Of a stretch of 9,318 nt of DNA, positions 1-6,438 are shown in pieces. Every line of letters starts with the position of its first letter. Positions within the stretch are counted from its first letter, which is position 1. Source of the stretch: JAFDVL01 sp043736395 (GTDB lineage Bacteria; Acidobacteriota; Blastocatellia; RBC074); the NCBI GenBank assembly GCA_043736395.1, contig JAYTCQ010000062.1, positions 1 to 9,318 on the forward strand, given 5' to 3'. Made by a program: the position numbers and the translations under genes. The notes below the pieces were generated by a model. That model worked only from the letters and a program-made list of their open reading frames with translations, was not told where the DNA came from and did not search any database.

Positions 1-54
1 GAAGTCACGAAAAAAATCCTTTCTGGTAACGCTCGACGTGTTTTAAAAATCTAA
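1..54 (+). CDS. C-terminal end of a probable amidohydrolase (partial)
   Basis: An open frame enters from the left edge and stops at TAA 52-54, giving 17 residues. The tail has the pattern KILSGNARRVLKI. A helix ending in 'I-x-x-x-N-A-x-R-x-x-x-(I/L)' close to the stop is typical of the C-terminus of metal-dependent amidohydrolases of the amidohydrolase_2 type (PF04909), which include sugar lactonases. The stop lies only 6 bases before the ATG of the ceramidase-like gene, so the two are probably co-transcribed. The catalytic part lies outside the window, so family membership rests on this short tail alone and substrate cannot be told. The call is inference from a terminal motif. Confidence 0.5.
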   Translation, partial: EVTKKILSGNARRVLKI

Positions 55-60
55 TTAATT

Positions 61-1419
61 ATGAAAAAGTATTTCTGCCTCGTTCTGTTCATTTGTTTAT
101 TTTCATTGCCATTATCGGCGAAAGGGCTTCGCGCTGGACTCGCTAAAGTTATCATCACTCCGCCCAAGCCAATTATGATGGCGGGTTATGCCGCACGCAC
201 GAAACCTTCCGAATCGAAATATCACGACATCTACGCGAAAGCTTTAATCATTGCCGATGACAATGATAATGGCACGAATCGGATGGTGCTGATTACTACG
301 GATATTCTTGGATATTCGCGTGAACTTGCGGAGATGGTGGCGGATACTGCGAAACAAAAATATGGCATCTCGCGTGAGCAAATCATGTTCAATGCATCGC
401 ACACGCATACCGGCCCGATCATCCGTCAAAATCTGGTCGGCGCGATGCAAGTGGACGCGGAACAGGCTACGATCATTCATGAGTATGCACAGTTTTTGCA
501 CGACCGAATTATCTGGGTGATCGGACAGGCGATGAAGGATTTGTCTTCCGCAAAAATTTCAATGGGACACGGCGTCGGAAATTTTGCCGTCAATCGTCGT
601 GAAAAAAATGAATCTGGCAATATCGTCATCGGAGTCAATAAAAACGGGGTCGTAGATCAAGACGTACCCGTTTTATTAATTGAAACGCAGCGCGAAAAAT
701 TGCGCGGAATCGTGTTCGGCTATGCTTGTCACAATACGACTTTGACTGCGCAGTTTTATCAGATAAGCGGCGACTATGCAGGATTCGCGCAACAGGAAAT
801 TGAAACGAAACATCCAGGTACGATTGCGATGTTTGTGATGGGATGCGGCGCGGATGTGAATCCGAATCCTCGCAGTTCGCTGGAAATTGCGCTGCAGCAT
901 GGCAGCTCTTTAGCTTCCATTGTGGATCAGATAATTGACGGCAAAATGAATTCGATCAAAGGCGATGTGAAAGTGAAATTTGATCGTGTGATGTTGCCTT
1001 TTGGTGCGATGCCGACGAAAGAAGCTTTAGAAGCACAGCTGAAAGATCAGAATATTTACAAGAAAAAACAAGCAGATCGAATGCTGGGTCGCTTGATGCG
1101 TGATGGTAAATTACCTTCGGAATATGCATATCCGATTCAGGTTTTTCAGATCGGCGATGACTTCACCTTAATTGGTTTAGGCGGCGAAGTTGTCACCGAT
1201 TATGCGTTGCGATTAAAAAAAGAATTAGGCACGAAAGGCCTATGGATAGCGGGTTATTCGAATGATGTGATGGCGTATATTCCTTCGGCGCGGATGTTCG
1301 CAGAAGGCGGCTACGAAGTCGTAGAATCAATGATTTATTACGATCAACCAACTTCGTGGAAGCCGGAAATTGAAGAGATAATCATCAATAAAACAATTGA
1401 AATGGCACGAAAGAAATAG
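61..1419 (+). CDS. Secreted neutral/alkaline ceramidase-like hydrolase
   Basis: A 452-residue protein resembling the N-terminal catalytic domain of neutral/alkaline (non-lysosomal) ceramidases (PF04734), zinc amidases that cleave the N-acyl bond of ceramide. Residues 1-20 form a Sec signal peptide (KK, hydrophobic core, cleavage near LSA-K). Family motifs are clear: NASHTHTGP at 111-119 (H114, H116), GYACHNTTL at 220-228 (H224), GGEVVTDY at 374-381 (E376) and the Y406 region. H116 or H114, H224, E376 and Y406 match the metal ligands by motif position. At the place of the serine nucleophile in true ceramidases (GDVSPN) this protein has GADVNPN with Asn267. It also lacks the long C-terminal immunoglobulin-like part of the roughly 650-residue bacterial enzyme. 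It is therefore likely a relative with another amide or ester substrate. The start follows the upstream stop by 6 bases and has no Shine-Dalgarno sequence, but the signal peptide fixes it. Confidence 0.85.
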   Translation: MKKYFCLVLFICLFSLPLSAKGLRAGLAKVIITPPKPIMMAGYAARTKPSESKYHDIYAKALIIADDNDNGTNRMVLITTDILGYSRELAEMVADTAKQKYGISREQIMFNASHTHTGPIIRQNLVGAMQVDAEQATIIHEYAQFLHDRIIWVIGQAMKDLSSAKISMGHGVGNFAVNRREKNESGNIVIGVNKNGVVDQDVPVLLIETQREKLRGIVFGYACHNTTLTAQFYQISGDYAGFAQQEIETKHPGTIAMFVMGCGADVNPNPRSSLEIALQHGSSLASIVDQIIDGKMNSIKGDVKVKFDRVMLPFGAMPTKEALEAQLKDQNIYKKKQADRMLGRLMRDGKLPSEYAYPIQVFQIGDDFTLIGLGGEVVTDYALRLKKELGTKGLWIAGYSNDVMAYIPSARMFAEGGYEVVESMIYYDQPTSWKPEIEEIIINKTIEMARKK

Positions 1420-1427
1420 TTGAATTC

Positions 1428-1549
1428 ACGCGGAGCGTTTGGAGTGCGACGGCTCGGCGTCGCTTTGGTATTCTTGACATCGCTGTAGATTTGCAGTGAA
1501 CGCCTCTACCAAAGCGATGACAAGGCACCGCACTCCATACGCTCCGCGT
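1428..1549. repeat. Long imperfect inverted repeat (element A)
   Basis: The gap between the ceramidase-like and first oxidoreductase genes is almost filled by one inverted repeat. The outer arms, 1428-1448 and 1529-1549, are 21 bases with a single mismatch (ACGCGGAGCGTTTGGAGTGC against its complement). A second paired block, 1460-1470 with 1507-1517, is a perfect 11-base match (TCGCTTTGGTA). The segment between the two blocks is only partly complementary, and about 36 bases form the loop. No T-run follows, so it is not a typical intrinsic terminator. It looks like a small non-autonomous mobile or REP-type repeat. I have seen similar 'CGGAGCG...GGAGTGCG' palindromes as interspersed repeats in Verrucomicrobia-like genomes, from memory only. 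Confidence 0.75.
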
Positions 1550-1564
1550 TAACTAATAATATTG

Positions 1565-1570
1565 AAAGGG
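1565..1570 (+). promoter_or_regulatory. Ribosome binding site that sets the oxidoreductase start
   Basis: AAAGGG lies 6 bases before ATG 1577. The frame could be opened five codons earlier by a TTG at 1562, but that TTG sits immediately before this site and would put it inside the coding region. The ATG at 1577 also places the Rossmann glycine motif at the usual distance from the N-terminus. This is the only start in the window with a convincing purine-rich site. Confidence 0.6.
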
Positions 1571-1576
1571 CAAAAA

Positions 1577-2614
1577 ATGAGTGATCTAAGAATCGGAATT
1601 GTCGGTCTCGGCTGGGTTGCCGGGGCGCACATTGAAACCTTCAAAAACGTCAAGGGAGCGAAAGTCACGGCAGTGTGTTCGCGACGCGAACTTGATCCGG
1701 CTGAGCTGGAAAAACAGTACGGAATGCCGCTCAAGGTGTACAACGATTATTCCGAAATGTTGAAAGACCCGAACATTGATGTGATTGATATTTGCACGCC
1801 GCACCCGCAGCATCCCGCGCAGGCAATTGCAGCGGCGCAGGCTGGCAAACACCTCATCATCGAAAAACCGCTCGCGCTCGATTACAAAGATTTATTGAAG
1901 ATGCGCGACGCGATTAAGAAAGCTGGAGTTAACACTTGCGTCTGTTTTGAAGTTCGTTACAGCGCACATTTTGGCGTCATCAATTCTGTCATTCAGGAAG
2001 GCCTGCTCGGTACGTTGCATTACGGCGAAATTGATTATTATCACGGCATCGGCCCGTGGTACGGACAATTCCCCTGGAACATCAAAAAAGATATGGGTGG
2101 CAGCAGCTTGTTAACCGCAGGTTGTCACGCGCTGGATGCTCTACTGATGTGTATGGATGACGAAGTCGAAGAGGTTGTCAGCTACAGCAACCGCAGTAAG
2201 AGCAAGATTTTTAAGCCTTATGAATACGACACGACTTCAGTGACGATGCTGAAATTCAAGAGCGGAAAAATCGGTAAGACGGCTTCGGTTACAGATTGTT
2301 TGCAACCATATTATTTCCATATTCACTTAGTTGGCAGCGAAGGCAGCTTGCTCGACAATAAATTTCATTCGCAAAAATTGAAGACGAATAAAAATAAATG
2401 GAGCCAGCTGGAAACTTCGTTGATTGATTCCGGTGATGTCTCCGATCATCCCTACCAACCGCAATTCCAGGCGTTCGTGGATTCGACAAAAGCTAAAAAG
2501 AAAATGCCGTTGACGGATTTCGATACTGCTTTTGAAACGCATCGCGTAGTCTTCGCGGCAGATCGTTCTGCGGCGACTGGTAAGCCTGTAAAAATGTCGG
2601 AAATGAAAAAATAA
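1577..2614 (+). CDS. Gfo/Idh/MocA family oxidoreductase, cytoplasmic
   Basis: A 345-residue NAD(P)-dependent dehydrogenase of the Gfo/Idh/MocA family, which oxidises or reduces hydroxyls of sugars, inositols and related polyols. The N-terminal Rossmann domain has GIVGLGWVAGAHI (residues 7-19, glycines 7, 10, 12), then CTPHPQH at 73-79 and the hallmark EKP at 96-98, with K97 the usual catalytic lysine. The C-terminal alpha/beta domain has GGSSLLTAGCHALD (174-187). H184 fits the conserved catalytic histidine, while Thr180 stands where many relatives have Asp. There is no signal peptide, so it should act in the cytoplasm. Length is normal for the family. The next gene, another member of the same family, starts 3 bases after the stop, so they are surely one transcript. 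The substrate cannot be named from sequence. Confidence 0.93.
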   Translation: MSDLRIGIVGLGWVAGAHIETFKNVKGAKVTAVCSRRELDPAELEKQYGMPLKVYNDYSEMLKDPNIDVIDICTPHPQHPAQAIAAAQAGKHLIIEKPLALDYKDLLKMRDAIKKAGVNTCVCFEVRYSAHFGVINSVIQEGLLGTLHYGEIDYYHGIGPWYGQFPWNIKKDMGGSSLLTAGCHALDALLMCMDDEVEEVVSYSNRSKSKIFKPYEYDTTSVTMLKFKSGKIGKTASVTDCLQPYYFHIHLVGSEGSLLDNKFHSQKLKTNKNKWSQLETSLIDSGDVSDHPYQPQFQAFVDSTKAKKKMPLTDFDTAFETHRVVFAADRSAATGKPVKMSEMKK

Positions 2615-2617
2615 TTT

Positions 2618-3727
2618 ATGGAAAACAAAAAAACTCTTAGAAGAGAATTTCTGAAAAATTCAGCAGCAACAGCTACTGGAATTTCCGCTACTACAATTTT
2701 ATCCAAACCTGCAAAAGCCGCTTCATCCCGAATCAAATTTGCAGTGATCGGATTGAATCACGGTCATATCATCGGACAAACCAGAGCCGTGCAGCGCGGC
2801 GGCGGAGAACTGGTTTCTTTCTTCGCCAAAGAGCCGGATTTGATCGCGGGATTTCAGAAGCAATTTCCTGACGCCAAGCTCGCTAAAAGCGAAGCCGAAA
2901 TCCTTGAAGATAAATCTATTCAATTGGTAGTGAGCGCTTCTATCCCCAACGAACGAGCGGCTCTCGGCGTTCGCGTGATGAAGCACGGCAAAGATTTTAT
3001 GTCTGACAAACCGGGCATCACCTCGCTGGCGCAATTAGCCGAAGTTCGCAGGGTACAGGCGCAAACCAAGCGAATTTATTCGATCCTTTACAGCGAACGT
3101 TTGGAAAATCCTGCGACCATCAAGGCGGGAGAATTGATCAAAGCCGGAGCCATCGGAAAAGTCGTGCAAACTGTTGGACTCGGCCCGCATCAAGTCAGGC
3201 CCGCGACACGACCCGAATGGTTTTGGGACACGAAATATTATGGCGGAATCATCACTGACATTGCTTCGCACCAGTTCGATCAATTTTTGTTTTTCACGAA
3301 TTCCACGCAAGCGGAAATCATAGCCGCGCAGGTGCGCAATGTGAATCATCCGAAGACTCCGAATTTTGAAGATTTCGGCGATGTGATGCTGCGCGGGAAC
3401 GGCGGCACGGGATACATTCGTGTGGATTGGTTTACGCCCGAAGGATTGGGAACGTGGGGCGATGGACGTCTGACGGTGATCGGTACGGAAGGTTTCATCG
3501 AGATTCGCAAGAACATTGATATTAACATTCGCAAGGGCGGGAATAATCTATATCTCGTGAATCAGAAGGAAACGAAGTACATGGATTGCAGCCAGGATGC
3601 GACGCCGTATGGCACACAATTGGTGGACGATATTTTGAATCGGACAGAGACGGCAATGCCTCAGGCGCATTGTTTTCTAGCGACAGAATTAGCGCTAAAG
3701 GCACAGAAACTGGCTGTAAAAGGTTAA
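2618..3727 (+). CDS. Tat-exported Gfo/Idh/MocA family oxidoreductase
   Basis: A 369-residue second Gfo/Idh/MocA protein. The N-terminus TLRREFLKNSAA (6-17) is a twin-arginine signal with R8 and R9, followed by a mild hydrophobic stretch and an AKA-A cleavage site near residue 34. Tat export fits a protein that must carry a folded, tightly bound NAD(P) cofactor. The Rossmann motif is FAVIGLNHGHIIG (41-53), of the 'GxNHxH' type rather than classical GxGxxG. DKP at 130-132 replaces EKP, with K131 kept. GGIITDIASHQFD (209-221) carries D214 and H218, the usual catalytic positions. Length is normal. It lies 3 bases behind the cytoplasmic paralogue and has no Shine-Dalgarno site, so translation may be coupled. 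It may act on the same or a related sugar on the other side of the membrane; that is inference. Confidence 0.92.
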   Translation: MENKKTLRREFLKNSAATATGISATTILSKPAKAASSRIKFAVIGLNHGHIIGQTRAVQRGGGELVSFFAKEPDLIAGFQKQFPDAKLAKSEAEILEDKSIQLVVSASIPNERAALGVRVMKHGKDFMSDKPGITSLAQLAEVRRVQAQTKRIYSILYSERLENPATIKAGELIKAGAIGKVVQTVGLGPHQVRPATRPEWFWDTKYYGGIITDIASHQFDQFLFFTNSTQAEIIAAQVRNVNHPKTPNFEDFGDVMLRGNGGTGYIRVDWFTPEGLGTWGDGRLTVIGTEGFIEIRKNIDINIRKGGNNLYLVNQKETKYMDCSQDATPYGTQLVDDILNRTETAMPQAHCFLATELALKAQKLAVKG

Positions 3728-3731
3728 GTTC

Positions 3732-3777
3732 TGAGTAAACGCTTTAGGGTGCCGCTTCACGCTTAAGCGTGTACTCA
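3732..3777. repeat. Short double palindrome between convergent genes (element B)
   Basis: Outer arms TGAGTAAACGCTT (3732-3744) and its near complement (3765-3777) pair with one mismatch. The right arm contains a perfect 14-base palindrome, CACGCTTAAGCGTG, at 3758-3771. It fills the 61-base gap between two converging genes and could slow transcription from both sides. However, the adjoining homopolymer is an A-run on the plus strand (3777-3783), which is on the wrong side for a terminator in either direction. I class it as a REP-like repeat rather than a terminator. Confidence 0.5.
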
Positions 3778-3788
3778 AAAAAACTTTA

Positions 3789-4724
3789 TTACTGTGCGAG
3801 TTTCTTTCTGGTGAATGGTTTTGCGAATGCGGCGGGTGGATTATGCGCGGTTACCTGCGAAGCTTTCAAATACATTTCTTTCGCTTTATCCGCCTGACCC
3901 AGTTTTTCGTAAGTTTGCCCGAGTAAGCATTGAATGAAAGCATCGTCCTGTCTGGCTTTCATTAATTCTGTCAAAGCAGTTTTGTAATCTTTCCCGTAAA
4001 ACGCGACATAGCCCGTCAAATATGGATAAAAGATGGCTTGCGCTTTTGCCGTTTCAGGATTCTTGTCGAGAATATCTTTAGCGGCGGCAACGTGTTTTTG
4101 CGCTTTCGCTTTTTGACCGCGACGAGCTGCGAGACGTGCTAACGCATGTTCGGTTCGGAAGTCCCAAAGCCCGACGCGATCAGGTTTGATGTTGGGTTCC
4201 TGGATGCCAAATTTTTTGCCGAGCAAGTAATATTTTTCGGCAGTATTCAAATCGCCAGAATCAATGCAAACGCGTGCGGCTTCGTTATACATTTCGCCCT
4301 GCTGATAAAAATCTTTTTTCGTGACCCAGTAATCAAATACCATTTGCTCGTATTTGACAGTATTTTTGCAATCGCCATCGAAGCCGTATGACATTGCCAT
4401 TTGGCGTTGCGCATTGGCTTTGGCTTGCTCGCTCGGGGCGGCTTCGATAGCGCGAGCAAAGAATTTTCTGGCTTCGATGCCGTTGCCTTTAAGGTCAAGC
4501 GCGACGCCGGAAGCGTTCAGTGCAGCCATTGATTTCGGGTCTTTGTCGAGTTCGGCCTGATAGATTGCGAGGGCTTCATCGAATTTTCCTTCACGCAACA
4601 GCGGTTGCGCTTTGCGAATGAATTCCGGTTGTTGCACTCCTCCCGATTGAGCGTTGATAGCATTCGTGGCGCAGAAAATAAACGCTACAACGACGGTTGC
4701 GGCAAAAAATTGTAGGGTCTTCAT
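3789..4724 (-). CDS. Secreted tetratricopeptide repeat protein
   Basis: A 311-residue protein read leftwards. Residues 1-25 are a Sec signal peptide (KTLQFF, hydrophobic core, cleavage AINA-QS). The mature part is made of TPR-like helix pairs, roughly at 34-66 (AQPLLREGKFDEALAIYQ then LDKDP), 67-97, 141-172, 193-226, 233-258 and 262-292 (LGQTYEKLGQADKAKEMYLKA). The first and last fit the TPR pattern best and the middle ones are degenerate. Such proteins are binding scaffolds in the periplasm or at the outer membrane; no catalytic motif is visible and the partner is unknown. It is convergent with the oxidoreductase pair and divergent from the fucosidase, so it is its own transcription unit. 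No Shine-Dalgarno site precedes the ATG, but the signal peptide supports the start. Its link to the carbohydrate genes is not shown. Confidence 0.85.
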   Translation of the reverse strand: MKTLQFFAATVVVAFIFCATNAINAQSGGVQQPEFIRKAQPLLREGKFDEALAIYQAELDKDPKSMAALNASGVALDLKGNGIEARKFFARAIEAAPSEQAKANAQRQMAMSYGFDGDCKNTVKYEQMVFDYWVTKKDFYQQGEMYNEAARVCIDSGDLNTAEKYYLLGKKFGIQEPNIKPDRVGLWDFRTEHALARLAARRGQKAKAQKHVAAAKDILDKNPETAKAQAIFYPYLTGYVAFYGKDYKTALTELMKARQDDAFIQCLLGQTYEKLGQADKAKEMYLKASQVTAHNPPAAFAKPFTRKKLAQ

Positions 4725-4761
4725 AGACGTAAAGTAGCAGAGAATTCTTTTGAGTTAAAGG

Positions 4762-4827
4762 GTCAGTACCACCTGCCGTAGCGGGTGGTGTGAGCAGTTG
4801 CCACCCGCTACGGCAGGTGGTACTGAC
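4762..4827. repeat. Perfect 27-base inverted repeat with self-folding arms (element C)
   Basis: Arms 4762-4788 and 4801-4827 are perfectly complementary over 27 bases around a 12-base loop. Each arm also folds on itself: ACCACCTGC pairs with GCGGGTGGT (4768-4789) with one G-T pair and a CGTA loop. This is the layout of two inverted REP units (a BIME). It sits in the divergent gap between the TPR gene and the fucosidase gene, about 40-50 bases from each start, and no T-run follows, so it is not an intrinsic terminator. Perfect arm identity suggests either recent arrival or active maintenance. Confidence 0.85.
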
Positions 4828-4880
4828 GCGTTGTCGAAGTCGGTTTTCACCTTCCAAAAGATTGTTGGACATCAAATCAC

Positions 4881-6350
4881 ATGAAACATTTATTCAAATT
4901 AATCCTGATCATTATCATTTCAATCACTTGTCTTGCGCAAAATGCTCCAGCCCCTTACGGCGTACTGCCCTCCGAACGACAACTTCGTTGGCACGAAATG
5001 GAAATGTACGGGTTGATTCATTTCGGGCTGAACACCTATCAGGATAAAGAGTGGGGCTACGGCGATGCTGATCCGAAACTCTTTAATCCTGAACAATTCG
5101 ACGCCGAACAAATTGTCAAAGCCGCCAAAGCGGGCGGATTGAGAGGCTTGATTTTAGTTGCCAAACATCACGATGGATTTTGTTTGTGGCCTACGAAAAC
5201 AACGGAATACAACATTTTAAAAAGTCCATTTCGTGGCGGCAACGGCGATATGGTGCGCGAATTCGAAGCGGCTTGTCGCAAGCACGGATTGAAATTTGGA
5301 TTATATAATTCGCCGTGGGATCGTAATGCCAAAACGTACGGAAGCCCTGAATACATTGATCTGTATCGCGCGCAGTGGAAAGAACTCTACACCAATTACG
5401 GTGAACTTTTTGCTTCGTGGCACGACGGAGCGAATGGCGGCGATGGGTATTATGGAGGCGCAAAAGAAACGCGAAAAATTGATCGGACAACGTATTACGG
5501 CTGGAATAATTTCTGGTCGGATTTTACCCGAAAGCTGCAACCGAACGCCGTTATTTTCAGTGACATCGGACTCGATATTCGCTGGGTCGGCAATGAAAAA
5601 GGCTTTGCGAATGAAACGCATTGGGCAACGTTCACACCTATGGGACCAAAAGGCGAAGCGAATCCCGGCCCCGGATTTGCCAACGATCACGAATCTCAAA
5701 CCGGTCATCGCGATGGGAAATATTGGATTCCAGCCGAATGTGATGTACCGCTCAGACCGGGCTGGTTTTATCACAACAATCAGGATGAAAAGGTGAAGAC
5801 TCCGGTGCAGTTGCTGGATATTTATTTTAAAAGTGTCGGACGCGGAGCCGATTTGGATTTGGGATTGGCTCCTGATCAGCGCGGATTATTACACGAAAAT
5901 GATGTAAAATCTTTGACAGAATTCGGTACAATTTTAAGTCAGACGTTTTCGGTGAACTTCGCCGCAGGTGCGAAAATAAAGGCTTCGAACGTTCGAGGCA
6001 GAGAATTCGCTCCGAAAAATTTGCTTGACGCAGATCGCTATTCTTACTGGGCGACCGATGATAAAGTTACGACTCCTGAAATAATTTTTACGCTGAAAAC
6101 TGCTGCGAGCTTCAATGTGATTCGCTTGCGTGAAAATATCAAATTAGGTCAGCGCGTCGAAGCTTTCGCGGTGGATGCGATGCAAGATGGAAGCTGGAAA
6201 GAAATTGCCAGCGCCACCAGCATCGGCGCAAATCGCTTGATAAAAATGCCTGAAAAAATCACGACGAATCAAGTGCGAATTAGAATTACGAAATCTCCGG
6301 TTAGCATCGCGCTGAGTGATTTTGGATTATTTTTGATGGAAGTACGATAG
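4881..6350 (+). CDS. Secreted alpha-L-fucosidase, GH29 (GH29-B type)
   Basis: A 489-residue glycoside hydrolase that removes L-fucose from glycans with retention of configuration. A Sec signal peptide spans about 1-19 (long Ile-rich core, cleavage near CLA-Q). The catalytic barrel shows YGLIHFGLNTY (43-53), AKHHDGFCLWPT (94-105) and ASWHDGANGGDGYYGGA (178-194), where D182 matches the GH29 nucleophile. DIRWVGNE (232-239) follows, where E239 fits the acid/base glutamate of the GH29-B group, mostly alpha-1,3/4-fucosidases. PAECDVPLRPGWFYH (284-298) is another GH29-B signature. Residues from about 360 to 489 form a discoidin (F5/8 C)-like beta domain (LLDADRYSYWATDD, then VIRLREN), likely carbohydrate-binding. 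The start is fixed by the signal peptide, without a Shine-Dalgarno sequence. The last codons and the stop lie inside repeat element D. The acyltransferase gene follows after 88 bases. Substrate linkage is inferred from the subgroup. Confidence 0.93.
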   Translation: MKHLFKLILIIIISITCLAQNAPAPYGVLPSERQLRWHEMEMYGLIHFGLNTYQDKEWGYGDADPKLFNPEQFDAEQIVKAAKAGGLRGLILVAKHHDGFCLWPTKTTEYNILKSPFRGGNGDMVREFEAACRKHGLKFGLYNSPWDRNAKTYGSPEYIDLYRAQWKELYTNYGELFASWHDGANGGDGYYGGAKETRKIDRTTYYGWNNFWSDFTRKLQPNAVIFSDIGLDIRWVGNEKGFANETHWATFTPMGPKGEANPGPGFANDHESQTGHRDGKYWIPAECDVPLRPGWFYHNNQDEKVKTPVQLLDIYFKSVGRGADLDLGLAPDQRGLLHENDVKSLTEFGTILSQTFSVNFAAGAKIKASNVRGREFAPKNLLDADRYSYWATDDKVTTPEIIFTLKTAASFNVIRLRENIKLGQRVEAFAVDAMQDGSWKEIASATSIGANRLIKMPEKITTNQVRIRITKSPVSIALSDFGLFLMEVR

Positions 6351-6432
6351 GCGTCCCCGCCTGTCGTTGCGTACATTAAAAATCCAGTACGAAGCACTCG
6401 ACAATTGCGACAGGCGGGGACGCCTATCGTAC
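6342..6432. repeat. Perfect 25-base inverted repeat overlapping a stop codon (element D)
   Basis: Arms 6342-6366 and 6408-6432 are perfectly complementary over 25 bases, with a 41-base centre. Each arm also forms its own hairpin: in the left arm AGGCG (6349-6353) pairs with CGCCT (6358-6362) around TCCC, extended by three more pairs, one of them G-T. GTAC lies at the outer edge of each arm (6342-6345 and 6429-6432). The left arm begins inside the fucosidase gene and contains its TAG (6348-6350). The right arm ends 6 bases before the acyltransferase ATG. There is no T-run, so it is a BIME-like repeat between two probably co-transcribed genes, where its folding could affect mRNA stability. Confidence 0.85.
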
Positions 6433-6438
6433 ACATTT

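Noticed and set aside
1562..1576. TTG start five codons before the first oxidoreductase ATG
   Set aside because: It would place the only good ribosome binding site inside the gene, and the added residues are not family-like; ATG 1577 is better.
3732..3783. Element B as a bidirectional intrinsic terminator
   Set aside because: The only homopolymer run is on the wrong side of the hairpin for both converging transcripts.
4725..4760. Possible promoter boxes for the TPR gene on the minus strand (TTTAAC, 17 bases, TACTTT)
   Set aside because: Only about half of the consensus positions match, and the sigma-factor preference of the host is unknown.
4591..4875. Minus-strand frame of 94 codons over the TPR gene start and element C
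   Set aside because: It overlaps the signal peptide region of a clear gene and reads through the palindrome; repeat-derived frames of this kind are typically over-predicted.
5296..5796. Overlapping frames of 157-166 codons on both strands within the fucosidase
   Set aside because: They are shadows of the GH29 catalytic domain, whose motifs run unbroken in the chosen frame.
6367..6438. TTG-initiated N-terminal extension of the acyltransferase
   Set aside because: The 24 codons translate repeat D, and the family's first conserved motif begins just after ATG 6439.
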